The notes under the pieces were generated by a model that saw only the letters and a program-made list of their open reading frames with translations, did not search any database and was not told where the DNA came from. The translations under genes and the position numbers were made by a program. Below, in pieces: positions 18,761 to 26,700 of a DNA stretch of 64,000 bases (position 1 is the stretch's first letter; each line of letters opens with the position of its first letter). The DNA comes from Bryobacterales bacterium (GTDB lineage: Bacteria > Acidobacteriota > Terriglobia > Bryobacterales > UBA6623). The stretch is taken from positions 1 to 64,000 of the forward strand of contig JAPPMB010000064.1 of the NCBI GenBank assembly GCA_028819255.1, read 5' to 3'.

Positions 18761-20590
18761 ATGCGACTATACGGCGCGATGCTCCGATTCGCGATCCGTT
18801 CCGTGAATGCACGTGTGGAGTGCTCCGCAGGTCGCTGTGGCCCAGCGCGCAAAGGCTGCCTGTTGGCAGTTGCCGCCGCCTCGGTGCTCTCCCTCCAGCC
18901 GGGAGTTCTTGGCCAGGCCGGTCCACCGGAGCTGATCCTCCACAACGGGAAGATTGTCACGGTCGACGAGGATTTCACGATCGTCGAGGCGATCGCTATC
19001 GACCGGGGCCGGATCGTCGCCGTAGGCCCGAACGCCGGCGTGCGGTCGCTGGCGGGCCCGCAGTCCCGGTCCGTCGACCTCGAGGGCAAGACCGTCCTTC
19101 CCGGACTCATCGACAGTCACACGCATCCGCTCGGAGCGGCGATGTACGAGTTCGATCATCCGGTGCCCGACATGGAGACGATCCCGGACGTCCTGGAGTA
19201 CTTTCGCCGACGGACGCAGGCCGTTCCCGAGGGCGGCTGGATCCGGCTCCAGCAGGTCTTCATCACACGGCTGAGAGAGCAGCGCTATCCGACCCGGGCC
19301 GAGCTCGACGAGGTCGCGCCGAACCATGCGGTCTACTTCCGTACCGGGCCCGACGCCTCTTTGAACTCCCTCGCCCTCCGCCTCAGCGGCATCGACCGCG
19401 AATACCGGATACCGAAGGGGCTGCTCGGACGGATCGAGCGCGACGGGAGCGGAGAGCCGACCGGGATCGTCCGCAGCGGCGCCCATCTGATCGCCTTCCG
19501 CGAAAGCCAGCGCCGGCCGACTAGAGACGACGAGCGGCGGCGGCTTCGGGAACTGCTCGCGGCCTACAACAAGGTCGGTCTGACGAGCATCGCGGACCGC
19601 AACGCGAGTCCCTCCGCGCTGGAGCTGTACGAAGATCTGCTGGAGGGCGGCGAGCTGACGGTCCGTGTCTTCGTGAGCCACGCCGTCAATGCGCAGGATT
19701 CCCTCGAGGACATCCGGGCCACCGTTGCAAAGCTGGTGCGCCATCCCCGGCATAGGCGCCACCCGATGCTGTGGCTGCGTGGAATCAAGTTCTTCATGGA
19801 CGGAGGCATGCTCACCGGGAGCGCGTACATGAGGGAGCCGTGGGGGGTGAGCAGCGTCTACTCGATTACGGACCCGACCTACCGCGGGCTGCGGTTCGTC
19901 CCGCCCGGCAAGGCCTACGCCATTGCGCGTCTTGCGCTCGCCAGTGGTCTCCAGCCGACCGCGCACTGCGTGGGCGACGGGGCAGTGCATGCGCTGATTG
20001 ACGCCTACGAGGAGATCAATGCCGAGTTCAGCGTGCGGGAGATGCGCCCCAGCATCACACACTCCAACTTCATGAGCCCGGAGGCCGTCCGGCGCATGTC
20101 CGAGATCGGCATCGTCGCGGATCTGCAGCCGGCTTGGCTCGAGCGGGACGGAGCAACACTTCTCAAGCAGTTCGGTGAAGCGCGTCTGGCATTCTTCCAG
20201 CCGTACAGGGCGCTTAGGGAAGCCGGCGTGGTGGTGGGCGGCGGCTCCGATCACATGCAGAAGATCGGCGGCATGCGCTCGATCAATCCGTACAACCCGT
20301 TCTTCGGGATGTGGATCACGCTGGTTCGGCAGCCGCGCTGGACGGACGGGGTCATGCAGCCCGAGCAGAGGCTGACCAGGGAGGAGGCGATCCGCCTCTA
20401 CACGATTGACAACGCGTACATCACCTTCAGCGAGACGGAGAAGGGTTCGCTGGAAGTCGGAAAGCTCGCGGATCTGATCGTCCTGGACCGGGACATCCTC
20501 GAGTGTCCCGTCGAGGACGTGAAGCGCATTCAGGTGGAGAGGACCTATCTCGGCGGCACGCTGGTCTACTCGGCGGAATCCGGGGGCTGA
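18761..20590 (+). CDS. exported amidohydrolase family 3 protein (YtcJ-like)
   Basis: A 609-aa metal-dependent amidohydrolase. The N-terminal hydrophobic stretch KGCLLAVAAASVLSLQPGVL ending GQAG suggests export. The mature part begins LILHNGKIVTVDEDFTIVEA, then the metal-binding H-x-H of VLPGLIDSHTHPLGAA, an internal KFFMDGGMLTGSAYM, the conserved TAHCVGDGAVHALIDAYEE, and the C-terminal composite domain with GSLEVGKLADLIVLDRDILE. This arrangement is typical of the Amidohydro_3/YtcJ group, which includes N-substituted formamide deformylases and many unassigned enzymes. ATG 18761 is preferred because it gives a signal-like N-terminus; ATG 18779 is also possible. It converges on the hydrolase gene downstream with 25 bases between stops. 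Confidence 0.85.
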   Translation: MRLYGAMLRFAIRSVNARVECSAGRCGPARKGCLLAVAAASVLSLQPGVLGQAGPPELILHNGKIVTVDEDFTIVEAIAIDRGRIVAVGPNAGVRSLAGPQSRSVDLEGKTVLPGLIDSHTHPLGAAMYEFDHPVPDMETIPDVLEYFRRRTQAVPEGGWIRLQQVFITRLREQRYPTRAELDEVAPNHAVYFRTGPDASLNSLALRLSGIDREYRIPKGLLGRIERDGSGEPTGIVRSGAHLIAFRESQRRPTRDDERRRLRELLAAYNKVGLTSIADRNASPSALELYEDLLEGGELTVRVFVSHAVNAQDSLEDIRATVAKLVRHPRHRRHPMLWLRGIKFFMDGGMLTGSAYMREPWGVSSVYSITDPTYRGLRFVPPGKAYAIARLALASGLQPTAHCVGDGAVHALIDAYEEINAEFSVREMRPSITHSNFMSPEAVRRMSEIGIVADLQPAWLERDGATLLKQFGEARLAFFQPYRALREAGVVVGGGSDHMQKIGGMRSINPYNPFFGMWITLVRQPRWTDGVMQPEQRLTREEAIRLYTIDNAYITFSETEKGSLEVGKLADLIVLDRDILECPVEDVKRIQVERTYLGGTLVYSAESGG

Positions 20591-20607
20591 CCCGAGCAGG
20601 GATTCCG
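20574..20607. terminator. probable bidirectional hairpin terminator
   Basis: Perfect 8-bp arms CGGAATCC (20574-20581) and GGATTCCG (20600-20607) enclose an 18-base G/C-rich loop that can pair further internally. It lies across the stop codon at 20590 and just before the convergent gene's stop at 20616, where a two-way terminator would be expected. No T-run follows, so it is a structural guess. Confidence 0.4.
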
Positions 20608-20615
20608 GCCGGCGG

Positions 20616-21767
20616 TCAGGGGTTTCGGGACCGCTCCGCCACCCACCGCGCCGCCTCTTGGTTCGCGGCCGTGATCAGGTCGATATTGGGCTGGTCGGGA
20701 GTCTCCATCTCGTCTAGGAGGCCCCGGCGGCGCGCCTTGTTGCGCTGGTACGCGCCGCAGAGGTGAAAGCCCACACATCCCGGGATCCGGAGCAGTCCCT
20801 CGAGGACCTGGGCGTACCAGGCGCCGTTGTTTGCCACGAAGCCGTCCTCGCCGGCTGGGCCGACCTTGGCCGCGTCCGCCAGCAGCACGGGTTTGCCCGT
20901 GCTCCTGTGCCACTCGTCGAGGTGGGCGATGGGATCCCGGAAGTCCTGGAACGAGAGGACGTCCACGAACGGCTCCGCCGCCTCCACGATCTCCCCCGCG
21001 AGCGGCGCGTTCGCCTCGTAGCGGTCGCCCAGGATCAGGTGATGGGGGTCGTACCGCCGAATAGCGTCGTGGGTCGTCCTGTAGTAGTTGGTTGCGAGAT
21101 CGGAGAGCTCTCTCCGGCCTGATGCGGTCTTGAGGCTCTCGGGGTCGAAGATCGGACCGCGCCACTCGTTCGCCGGCCGGTCATGCACCCAGGTCGGGCA
21201 GTCGCTGTAGAAGTACCCGATCAGGCTGGAGTCCTCGCTCAGCTCGGCGCAGTGCGACCGGGCGACGTAGTCCGCCCATTCCGCCCACTCCCGACTCCGA
21301 AAGTCGAAGTGGCGGGTGTGCTGCTCCCATTGATGGGATTCCGTGAACGGCAGCAAGTGACAGAACGGCATGCCCAGAGCCCGATACTCCTCGCCCGTGA
21401 ACGCGCGCGAGTGGCGCCACCTGCGGACCGTCACCTCCTGGACCCAGCCGACCGTGTTGAAGCCCCATCGCCTGAGATTCGGGGCCACGGACTCGCGGAT
21501 CCATCGCGTCGTGCTCCCGCCGTACTTTGCTCTCCAGATGTGGATGTTCTCCGGGTATCTGAGGCTTGCGGGATCGAGGTGATTCAGTCCCAGCGAAAAG
21601 AAACGCTCGCCCTCCGGCGTGAGAAGCCACCAGCGATCGTCACGCTTCGCCAGGCTGAAGAAGCCCTCTGGCTCGACCTGAGTCGTTGCCGTCGCCCGGA
21701 CCCGGTGGCCCAGGCCGGCGCAGACCGCCCCGGCGGACCCCAGCAGCTCCCTCCGCGAAAGTCTCAT
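20616..21767 (-). CDS. agarase-like glycoside hydrolase, Tat-exported
   Basis: A 383-aa exported protein. The N-terminus MRLSRRELLGSAGAVCAGLG is a twin-arginine signal. The body resembles beta-agarase-like hydrolases with a TIM-barrel fold: RWWLLTPEGERFFSLGLNHL near the start, then WGFNTVGW, LIGYFYSDCPTW, HLILGDRY, a strand-end FVDVLSFQDF, and KPVLLADAAK where a nucleophile/acid segment is expected. The matching catalytic glutamates cannot be pinned down by eye, and in the YFYSD segment relatives often show an acidic pair. It is the last gene of a minus-strand group with the diheme cytochrome, PQQ dehydrogenase and cyclase. A polysaccharide substrate is inferred; agar itself is not implied. 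Confidence 0.7.
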   Translation of the reverse strand: MRLSRRELLGSAGAVCAGLGHRVRATATTQVEPEGFFSLAKRDDRWWLLTPEGERFFSLGLNHLDPASLRYPENIHIWRAKYGGSTTRWIRESVAPNLRRWGFNTVGWVQEVTVRRWRHSRAFTGEEYRALGMPFCHLLPFTESHQWEQHTRHFDFRSREWAEWADYVARSHCAELSEDSSLIGYFYSDCPTWVHDRPANEWRGPIFDPESLKTASGRRELSDLATNYYRTTHDAIRRYDPHHLILGDRYEANAPLAGEIVEAAEPFVDVLSFQDFRDPIAHLDEWHRSTGKPVLLADAAKVGPAGEDGFVANNGAWYAQVLEGLLRIPGCVGFHLCGAYQRNKARRRGLLDEMETPDQPNIDLITAANQEAARWVAERSRNP

Positions 21768-21812
21768 GCTGTCCCTCGACGTTGTCCGGAGGATGGAATG
21801 AGTCGTGGCGGT

Positions 21813-22634
21813 CTACCTGCCCAGTTCGTCCAGGTACGCCACGATGGCGGCGATTTCAGTCGTCGTGTACACGTCACCGAGATTACGGGGCATGGACGAC
21901 CGCTTGCGCGATTGCTGCCTCCGAATCTCGCTCTTCGGCACTGATCTTAGAGGATTCGGCACCGAGGCGGCATCGAAGATGCGGATCCTGGATTCAGTCT
22001 CTCCGGCCAGCACGCCATCGATTCGCTCTCCGGAGCGAAGAACCAGCTGCACCTGCTCGAAGCCGAATGCGATCTCTGCCTCGGGCTCGAGGATGTCGCG
22101 TTTCAGCTGCGCCGCGGTCTTCGCCCGCGCTGCCAGCGCCAGGTTCGGTCCGACCGGGGTTCCCTTGCCGTCCAGCTCGTGACATACGCCGCAGCGATGC
22201 TCTCGGGTCAGGTCGAAGAACAGCTCCCTGCCTCGGGCGGCCTCCGCCGACAGGATCCTCGTCGCGGCGGCCTCGCCGGAGGGGTCCAGCTCCACGATGG
22301 CGTCCGCGCCTGTCGGCGGCGCTGTCGAGAGGCTGAGCACGTATGCGGTCACCGCCCAGACGGCCGAGTCGGCGATGACGCCCTTCCAGCCGGGCATGGC
22401 CGTTCCCGGCACTCCTTCGGCCGTGATGCGGTGCAGGTCCCGCGGGTCCCAGACACGGTCCCTCAGGGCCGGCCCTCGCGCCGACCGGCCCTCCGAGCCA
22501 TGGCAGTATCCGACCGCACAGCTCTTGCCGAAGATCTCGGATCCCTCGGCGATCATCTCGGCCGACGAGAGGTCCACGGACTCGGCTGCCTGCAGGGGAA
22601 TCGTGACGAGCAGTGCGACGGCGAGACGGATCAC
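21813..22634 (-). CDS. diheme c-type cytochrome, electron acceptor of the adjacent PQQ dehydrogenase
   Basis: A periplasmic cytochrome of 273 aa. It starts at GTG 22634, whose last two bases overlap the TGA stop of the dehydrogenase; GGGGAGGA lies just upstream, so the two are translationally coupled. A short signal peptide (IRLAVALLVTIPLQAAES) is followed by two cytochrome c domains. The first binding motif is SCAVGYCHG, an unusual C-x4-C-H, with methionine ligand likely in PGTAMPGW; the second is the normal CGVCH in HRCGVCHELDGKGTPVGPNL. The C-terminus (FGFEQVQLVLRSGERIDGVL) resembles the extension of cytochromes from Acidobacterial and Planctomycetal quinoprotein operons. Role inferred: carry electrons from PQQ to the respiratory chain. 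Confidence 0.85.
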   Translation of the reverse strand: MIRLAVALLVTIPLQAAESVDLSSAEMIAEGSEIFGKSCAVGYCHGSEGRSARGPALRDRVWDPRDLHRITAEGVPGTAMPGWKGVIADSAVWAVTAYVLSLSTAPPTGADAIVELDPSGEAAATRILSAEAARGRELFFDLTREHRCGVCHELDGKGTPVGPNLALAARAKTAAQLKRDILEPEAEIAFGFEQVQLVLRSGERIDGVLAGETESRIRIFDAASVPNPLRSVPKSEIRRQQSRKRSSMPRNLGDVYTTTEIAAIVAYLDELGR

Positions 22635-24328
22635 TTGGAATCCTCCCCGATTGCGAACACGAATATGCTGGATCCTGTCGGGAAATCCGCGGCCTCGGGC
22701 CAGAGCTGCGTCGTCAGTCCCGCCAGCGCGGAGCCCCAGCCACTGGGTGTGGCGATGAACTGCCGCCCGTCGACGGTGTAGGTGACCGCGGACCCGCGGT
22801 GGCCCGAGCCCGTCCGAAAGCTCCACAGCTCGCCTCCGGTCCTGTCGTCCAGTGCAATGAACCGGCCGGTCGCGTCACCGGTGAACACGAGCCCCCCCGC
22901 CGTGGCCAGCTGGGACGCCAGGAGGGGGTACTTGTGATCGTACTGCCACTTGCGCTCCCCCGTGACGGGGTCGTATGCCGAAAGGTGCGACCGGGCGTTT
23001 CCGTCCTGCGGATGCGCCATTTGGAAGTCGCCGCCGAAGAAGGGCATGCCCTCCTGGGGCTCCTCCCTGCGCACGGTCAGCGTCTGGCACCACTCCAGGC
23101 CGGTCGAGTAGAACCAGCCGGTGTCCGGGGAGTACGCTCCGTGATTCCAGCTCCGCCCGCCGCCTATGGCGGGGCAGATGAAGCTCGTCTCGCCCACGCG
23201 GGGCTCGTTGCGGCCGAGCAGCTCGCCGTCCGGACCGATGCCTGTGATCCAGTTCGAGGCTTCCACGAGGGGCCACGCGGCGATGAACTCGCCGTTCACG
23301 CGGTCCAGCAGCCACACGTGGCCGGACTTCGAGGGATTCAGAATCGTCTTGCGGGGCCTGCCGTCCACCTCGATGTCCAAAAGGACGATCTCATACGCCG
23401 TGTCGTAGTCCCAGACGTCGTGCGGAATCTGCTGATAGTGCCATTTCAGCTCGCCCGTGTCCGGGTCCAGCGCGACCACCGAGTCCGTGTAGAGGTTGTC
23501 TCCCTCCCTTTCCTCGCCGTAGAAGTCGGCCGCCGGGTTCCCGACCGCCCAGTAGAGGAGGTCGAGCTCCGGATCATAGGTGCCTGTGATCCAGGTCGAT
23601 CCTCCTCCATACCTCCACGAATCGCCCTCCCACGTGTCGTGGCCGGGTTCCCCCGGTCCCGGGATCGTCCAGAAGCGCCAGCGGTGGCGACCTGTCCGGG
23701 CGTCAAACGCATTCAGGTAGCCGCGGTGCGCGGAGTCCCCTCCTGTGACTCCGGTGATCACGACGTCCTTGACCACGAGCGGCGCCGACGTGATGTTGCA
23801 GCCGCATTGCCTGGCGTTCTCGACTTCGACCCTCCAGACCTCCTTGCCCGATTCGCGGTCGATCGCGACCACGTGATTGTCCAGCGTGCCCATGTAGACC
23901 AGGCCGTACGCCACGGCCACGCCGCGGTTCCACGGACCGTACAAGGTGGGGAACTGCTCCGGCTTCGCATAGGCGTAGCGCCAGAGCAGCTCGCCGGTCG
24001 CGGCATTCAGGGCGAAGACTTGGTTCCACGCAGTCGCGACATACATGACGCCGTCGACCACGATGGGTGCCGACTGCATCCCGCCGTCCGTGATGCCGCT
24101 CTCGAACGCCCACACGGGGCGGAGGGATTCGACATTCGATCGATCGATCTGGTCCAGTGGGCTGTAGCGCCAGCTGCGGTACGAACCGTAGTACGTCAGC
24201 CAGTTGGCCGTGTCCTCGTGCGCCCTGTTCAGGCGCTCCGCATCCACCTCCCCTGCGGGCGCGGCGGCGATGGAAAGGGTTGCGGCGGCCAGAAGGCGCC
24301 GAACGGCTGATAGGTTCCGTGATCTCAT
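22631..24328 (-). CDS. PQQ-dependent alcohol dehydrogenase-type quinoprotein
   Basis: A 565-aa eight-bladed beta-propeller quinoprotein. ATG 24328 gives a signal peptide (SAVRRLLAAATLSIAAAPAG); the longer open frame upstream is not coding. Repeated propeller phrases include SAPIVVDGVMYVATAWNQVF, LDPDTGELKWHYQQ and FTGDATGRFIALDDRTGGEL. The catalytic aspartate region is IPHDVWDYDTAYEIVLLDIE, and GGGSTWITGTYDPELDLLYW matches the ligand segment of alcohol dehydrogenases. Where many members have two adjacent cysteines forming a ring over PQQ, this protein has CGC (ARQCGCNITSAP), and at a different place. The electron acceptor is encoded separately by the overlapping diheme cytochrome gene. Substrate is unknown; a primary alcohol or sugar-derived alcohol is plausible. 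Confidence 0.88.
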   Translation of the reverse strand: MRSRNLSAVRRLLAAATLSIAAAPAGEVDAERLNRAHEDTANWLTYYGSYRSWRYSPLDQIDRSNVESLRPVWAFESGITDGGMQSAPIVVDGVMYVATAWNQVFALNAATGELLWRYAYAKPEQFPTLYGPWNRGVAVAYGLVYMGTLDNHVVAIDRESGKEVWRVEVENARQCGCNITSAPLVVKDVVITGVTGGDSAHRGYLNAFDARTGRHRWRFWTIPGPGEPGHDTWEGDSWRYGGGSTWITGTYDPELDLLYWAVGNPAADFYGEEREGDNLYTDSVVALDPDTGELKWHYQQIPHDVWDYDTAYEIVLLDIEVDGRPRKTILNPSKSGHVWLLDRVNGEFIAAWPLVEASNWITGIGPDGELLGRNEPRVGETSFICPAIGGGRSWNHGAYSPDTGWFYSTGLEWCQTLTVRREEPQEGMPFFGGDFQMAHPQDGNARSHLSAYDPVTGERKWQYDHKYPLLASQLATAGGLVFTGDATGRFIALDDRTGGELWSFRTGSGHRGSAVTYTVDGRQFIATPSGWGSALAGLTTQLWPEAADFPTGSSIFVFAIGEDSK

Positions 24329-24420
24329 TGCTCTTCGACCCGATGCTGACACGATAACGGCGGGCCCGACGGCGCCGACCCTGCTTTCCCGCCACGCGAG
24401 GGCTGGTCCTGGCTCCGCGA

Positions 24421-25365
24421 CTACTCCTGCTCCTGATCTCCGTTCGGCACGTACGCAATCGCACGCGACGGGCTGCCGGACTGATCCACGATCTTCAGCG
24501 GAAGTGCGACGTAGTAGGCCCCGCGGGCCGGAAGAGCACCGAGATTGGTCAGCAGTTCCTCCCAGCTCATGCCGTGCTGCAGCCCCGCCACGTGCGTAGG
24601 CAGCCCGTCCTGTACCGGTCCCATCGAGGCGCCGTCCGTGCCGAGATGCCAGACGCCCTTGCCGTGCAGGTATTCGACCGCTTCCGGCGTCGGCGCGGGC
24701 CAGCCCGGCGCCGACTTGAGCACGAGCGGCTCGAAGGTGAACCGCATGCCGTCCGGCAGCGGCTTGTAGTACGTGTCCGAGTAGCCGCTGTGGAACAGGA
24801 CGACCTCGCCGGCCTGGATTTCGCCCATCTCGGCCTCCCAGGCTTGGATGCGCTCGACGGTGATCGGCGCGGACCGGCCCGGCTCCGCCGCGTCGCGGAT
24901 GTCGGTCACGTCGATCACGGCGGCGAACCCCATCATCCGGCTCAGCGGGTACTTGTCCCCGGTCAGGGATCCCATGGGGCCAGCATGGGGCAGGCCGCTG
25001 TCCGGCGGAGGGACGAAATGGGCGGGAAAGTCCGTCTGCGTGCCGGTGTGCTCGTCGATGACGAAGCGCTGGGAGTAGTACGGCGCCGCACTCGGGGTGT
25101 CGGCGGTGCCGTACTCGTTGGTCAGGATCTCGAACCAATTGTTGGTCCATCGGGCAAAGGGCGGGTTCGCGCCCCAGTGGGCGGGCAGGCTCTCGGACAC
25201 CAGCACGGTCAGGTCAACGATCCGGGAATCCCCTGCCAGGGCCGAGGGGCTCTGGACGCCCTCGGCCGAGGCCGCGGCGCCCGATGCGGGGTTCGACGGC
25301 CCCGGTGTCGGCGCACAGCTCGCCAGCACTAGGGCAATGGCGGGAAGCAGGGCGGAACGCAGCAT
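24421..25365 (-). CDS. cyclase family lipoprotein (kynurenine-formamidase-like fold)
   Basis: A 314-aa metal-dependent hydrolase of the cyclase family (Pfam Cyclase). The N-terminus MLRSALLPAIALVLASCAPT has a lipobox (LASC), predicting a membrane-anchored lipoprotein, while most relatives are cytoplasmic. The signature usually read as H-x-G-T-H-x-D-x-P-x-H appears here as HTGTQTDFPAH: the second histidine, a metal ligand in kynurenine formamidase, is glutamine. Other conserved parts are present: DLTVLVSESLPAHWG, VVLFHSGYSDTYY, HLGTDGASMGP and HVAGLQHGMSWEELLTNL. It is the first gene of the minus-strand group with the PQQ dehydrogenase, 92 bases upstream of it. Ester or lactone hydrolysis near the membrane is possible, but the substrate is unassigned. 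Confidence 0.82.
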   Translation of the reverse strand: MLRSALLPAIALVLASCAPTPGPSNPASGAAASAEGVQSPSALAGDSRIVDLTVLVSESLPAHWGANPPFARWTNNWFEILTNEYGTADTPSAAPYYSQRFVIDEHTGTQTDFPAHFVPPPDSGLPHAGPMGSLTGDKYPLSRMMGFAAVIDVTDIRDAAEPGRSAPITVERIQAWEAEMGEIQAGEVVLFHSGYSDTYYKPLPDGMRFTFEPLVLKSAPGWPAPTPEAVEYLHGKGVWHLGTDGASMGPVQDGLPTHVAGLQHGMSWEELLTNLGALPARGAYYVALPLKIVDQSGSPSRAIAYVPNGDQEQE

Positions 25366-25428
25366 GGCTTGAACCTCAGATTCGGGTGTTCGGATGTCTC
25401 GGCATCACGTCGCCGAAGCGGGAATGCA

Positions 25429-26244
25429 CTATCGCGACGAGTTCGTCAACCGGCTGTCGCGACGGACGGCTGCGCGACAGACACAGTAGTACAGTAGCGC
25501 ACGACGAGTGAAGGAGTCGTCGAATTCCCGTCGCTGGCGCGCTGCCGCGGTGTAGAGGGACGCAATGCGGTCCAGATGCCTCGGGCTGAACTTGTGGAAG
25601 GTGCCCTTCGGGGCGCGTCTCAGCATCGCCCGCAAGGATTCGATGCCGTTGGCGTGCACGTCACGTTTGGCATACTCCTTCAGCTAGTGCTGGACTGCGT
25701 CGCCTTCGAACGGCAGCGTCTGGTAAGCAGTCACGTCGTCCGTCTAGACCGTGGCCTCGGAGTCCGCGTGGTCGCTCACATACCCTTGCAGCCTCTCCTT
25801 GTCGGTCGATTCCACCTTGGCCGCCACCCGATTGGTTTCGCGATCCCTCGCGCCCACCACAGTGGTCTTCCCGACCGCGCCCCTGCCCGTTCCTCCCAGC
25901 TCCCTGCGCTGGGTGTTCGACATGTTGCGACGCTTCCCGCACATGCACGTCTCGTCGGCCTCAACCGGTCCGCCGAACGGACCGACGCGCTCCGTCAGCG
26001 CCAGGCGTGATCGGTTGGCCATTTGGTTCGTCATGAACGGGAACATCGCCAGTGCCCGGTCCTAGTAGCCGATTTTCGAGCACTCCCTGACCGTACCCGA
26101 CCGGACGCTGAACCGCTCGCAACCGCAAGCCTTCTCGGTACGGCGGAACGGCATGGCCTTGTGCTGGGATCCCCGCTGGAAGATCCGCGACCCGCCAGAC
26201 GAACCGCACACCCGGACGGCCAGCGTTGCCTGATGAACCACCCG
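25429..26244 (-). pseudogene. IS1595 (ISXO2-like) transposase with three in-frame amber codons
   Basis: A nearly complete ISXO2-like DDE transposase in one uninterrupted minus-strand frame, except for three TAG codons. A zinc-ribbon-like N-terminus (VRVCGSSGGSRIF, then CGCERFSVRSGTVRECSKIGY) leads into TAG at 26064-26062. The core GPFGGPVEADETCMCGKRRN, RRELGGTGRGAVGKTTVVGA and ESTDKERLQGYVSDHADSEA follows, with D/E catalytic residues expected in EADE. A second TAG (25746-25744) replaces the tyrosine of the family phrase YTDD, and a third (25686-25684) lies just before LKEYAKRDVHANGIESLRAM. About 20-25 residues also seem missing before NQMANRS. No frameshift and no TAA or TGA occurs in 816 bases. 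Nearby real genes end in TAG, so read-through is unlikely and the element is dead. Confidence 0.8.
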
Positions 26245-26357
26245 TCAGCTCTTCCGCTACTCGGAGTTCGGCGCATGATGGCCCTTAGTCTGACGCCTTT
26301 GCGATGCGATTTTCCCGGTGTATTTGCTCGGTTGATTACGCCGTTCTTCTAGTAGAA

Positions 26358-26400
26358 AAGTGCCGATCAGTCAGGCGGAGAATCAGCGATCTTGGCACTT
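26358..26400. repeat. spaced inverted repeat between two IS relics
   Basis: AAGTGCC-GATC (26358-26368) is matched in inverse by GATC-tt-GGCACTT (26388-26400), with a 19-base spacer. It lies to the right of the IS1595 relic and left of the IS110 relic and could be a terminal repeat or a terminator. The partner end was not found. Confidence 0.4.
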
Positions 26401-26532
26401 GACCCTATATCAGAGAGGTGCCCAAGAGAGCATTGACCTCCGGAATCTCGGATCCTTTCTCTTCAGTGCTGCAGCTGGCGCAAGCCGTTGCTGCGGCAGG
26501 TAACAGATTCCTCCCCGCTCTGTGCGAGGAGA

Positions 26533-26566
26533 CTGCCGGAGGGAGTTGGCCAACTCCCTCCGGCAG
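26533..26566. repeat. perfect 34-bp palindrome upstream of IS110 transposase
   Basis: The arms CTGCCGGAGGGAGTTGG (26533-26549) and CCAACTCCCTCCGGCAG (26550-26566) are exact inverse complements with no spacer. As RNA this would fold into a 15-16 bp hairpin. It is 134 bases before the IS110 transposase start, in the element's presumed guide-RNA region. No T-run follows, so an ordinary terminator is less likely. Confidence 0.85.
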
Positions 26567-26700
26567 CGGCGGGCTGGACCGTTTTCCCCTCGGATTGGAA
26601 GTCCTTAATCTAGCTTGGCCGGCCCGCCGCACCCATTCCTGCGCGACCTAAACGGAACCGTGGGTAAGGTCCCGAGTCAAGAAAGGACAGGAACGCAGGA

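Larger units (their letters stand above)
26245..26700. other. inter-IS region with inverted repeats; 5' non-coding part of the IS110 element
   Basis: No gene is supported between the two transposase relics. It holds a spaced inverted repeat at 26358-26400 and a perfect 34-bp palindrome at 26533-26566, listed separately. In IS110-family elements the DNA on this side of the transposase encodes the guide (bridge/seek) RNA, so a structured RNA here is plausible but not shown. Confidence 0.45.

Noticed and set aside
22635-22826. Longer N-terminus for the diheme cytochrome
   Set aside because: The extra residues overlap the end of the PQQ gene in another frame and precede the true signal peptide; GTG 22634 with GGGGAGGA upstream fits better.
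25684-26064. TAG as a recoded sense codon (amber suppression)
   Set aside because: Normal genes in this window end with TAG (for example at 2977, 11323 and 27706), so TAG is a working stop codon here.
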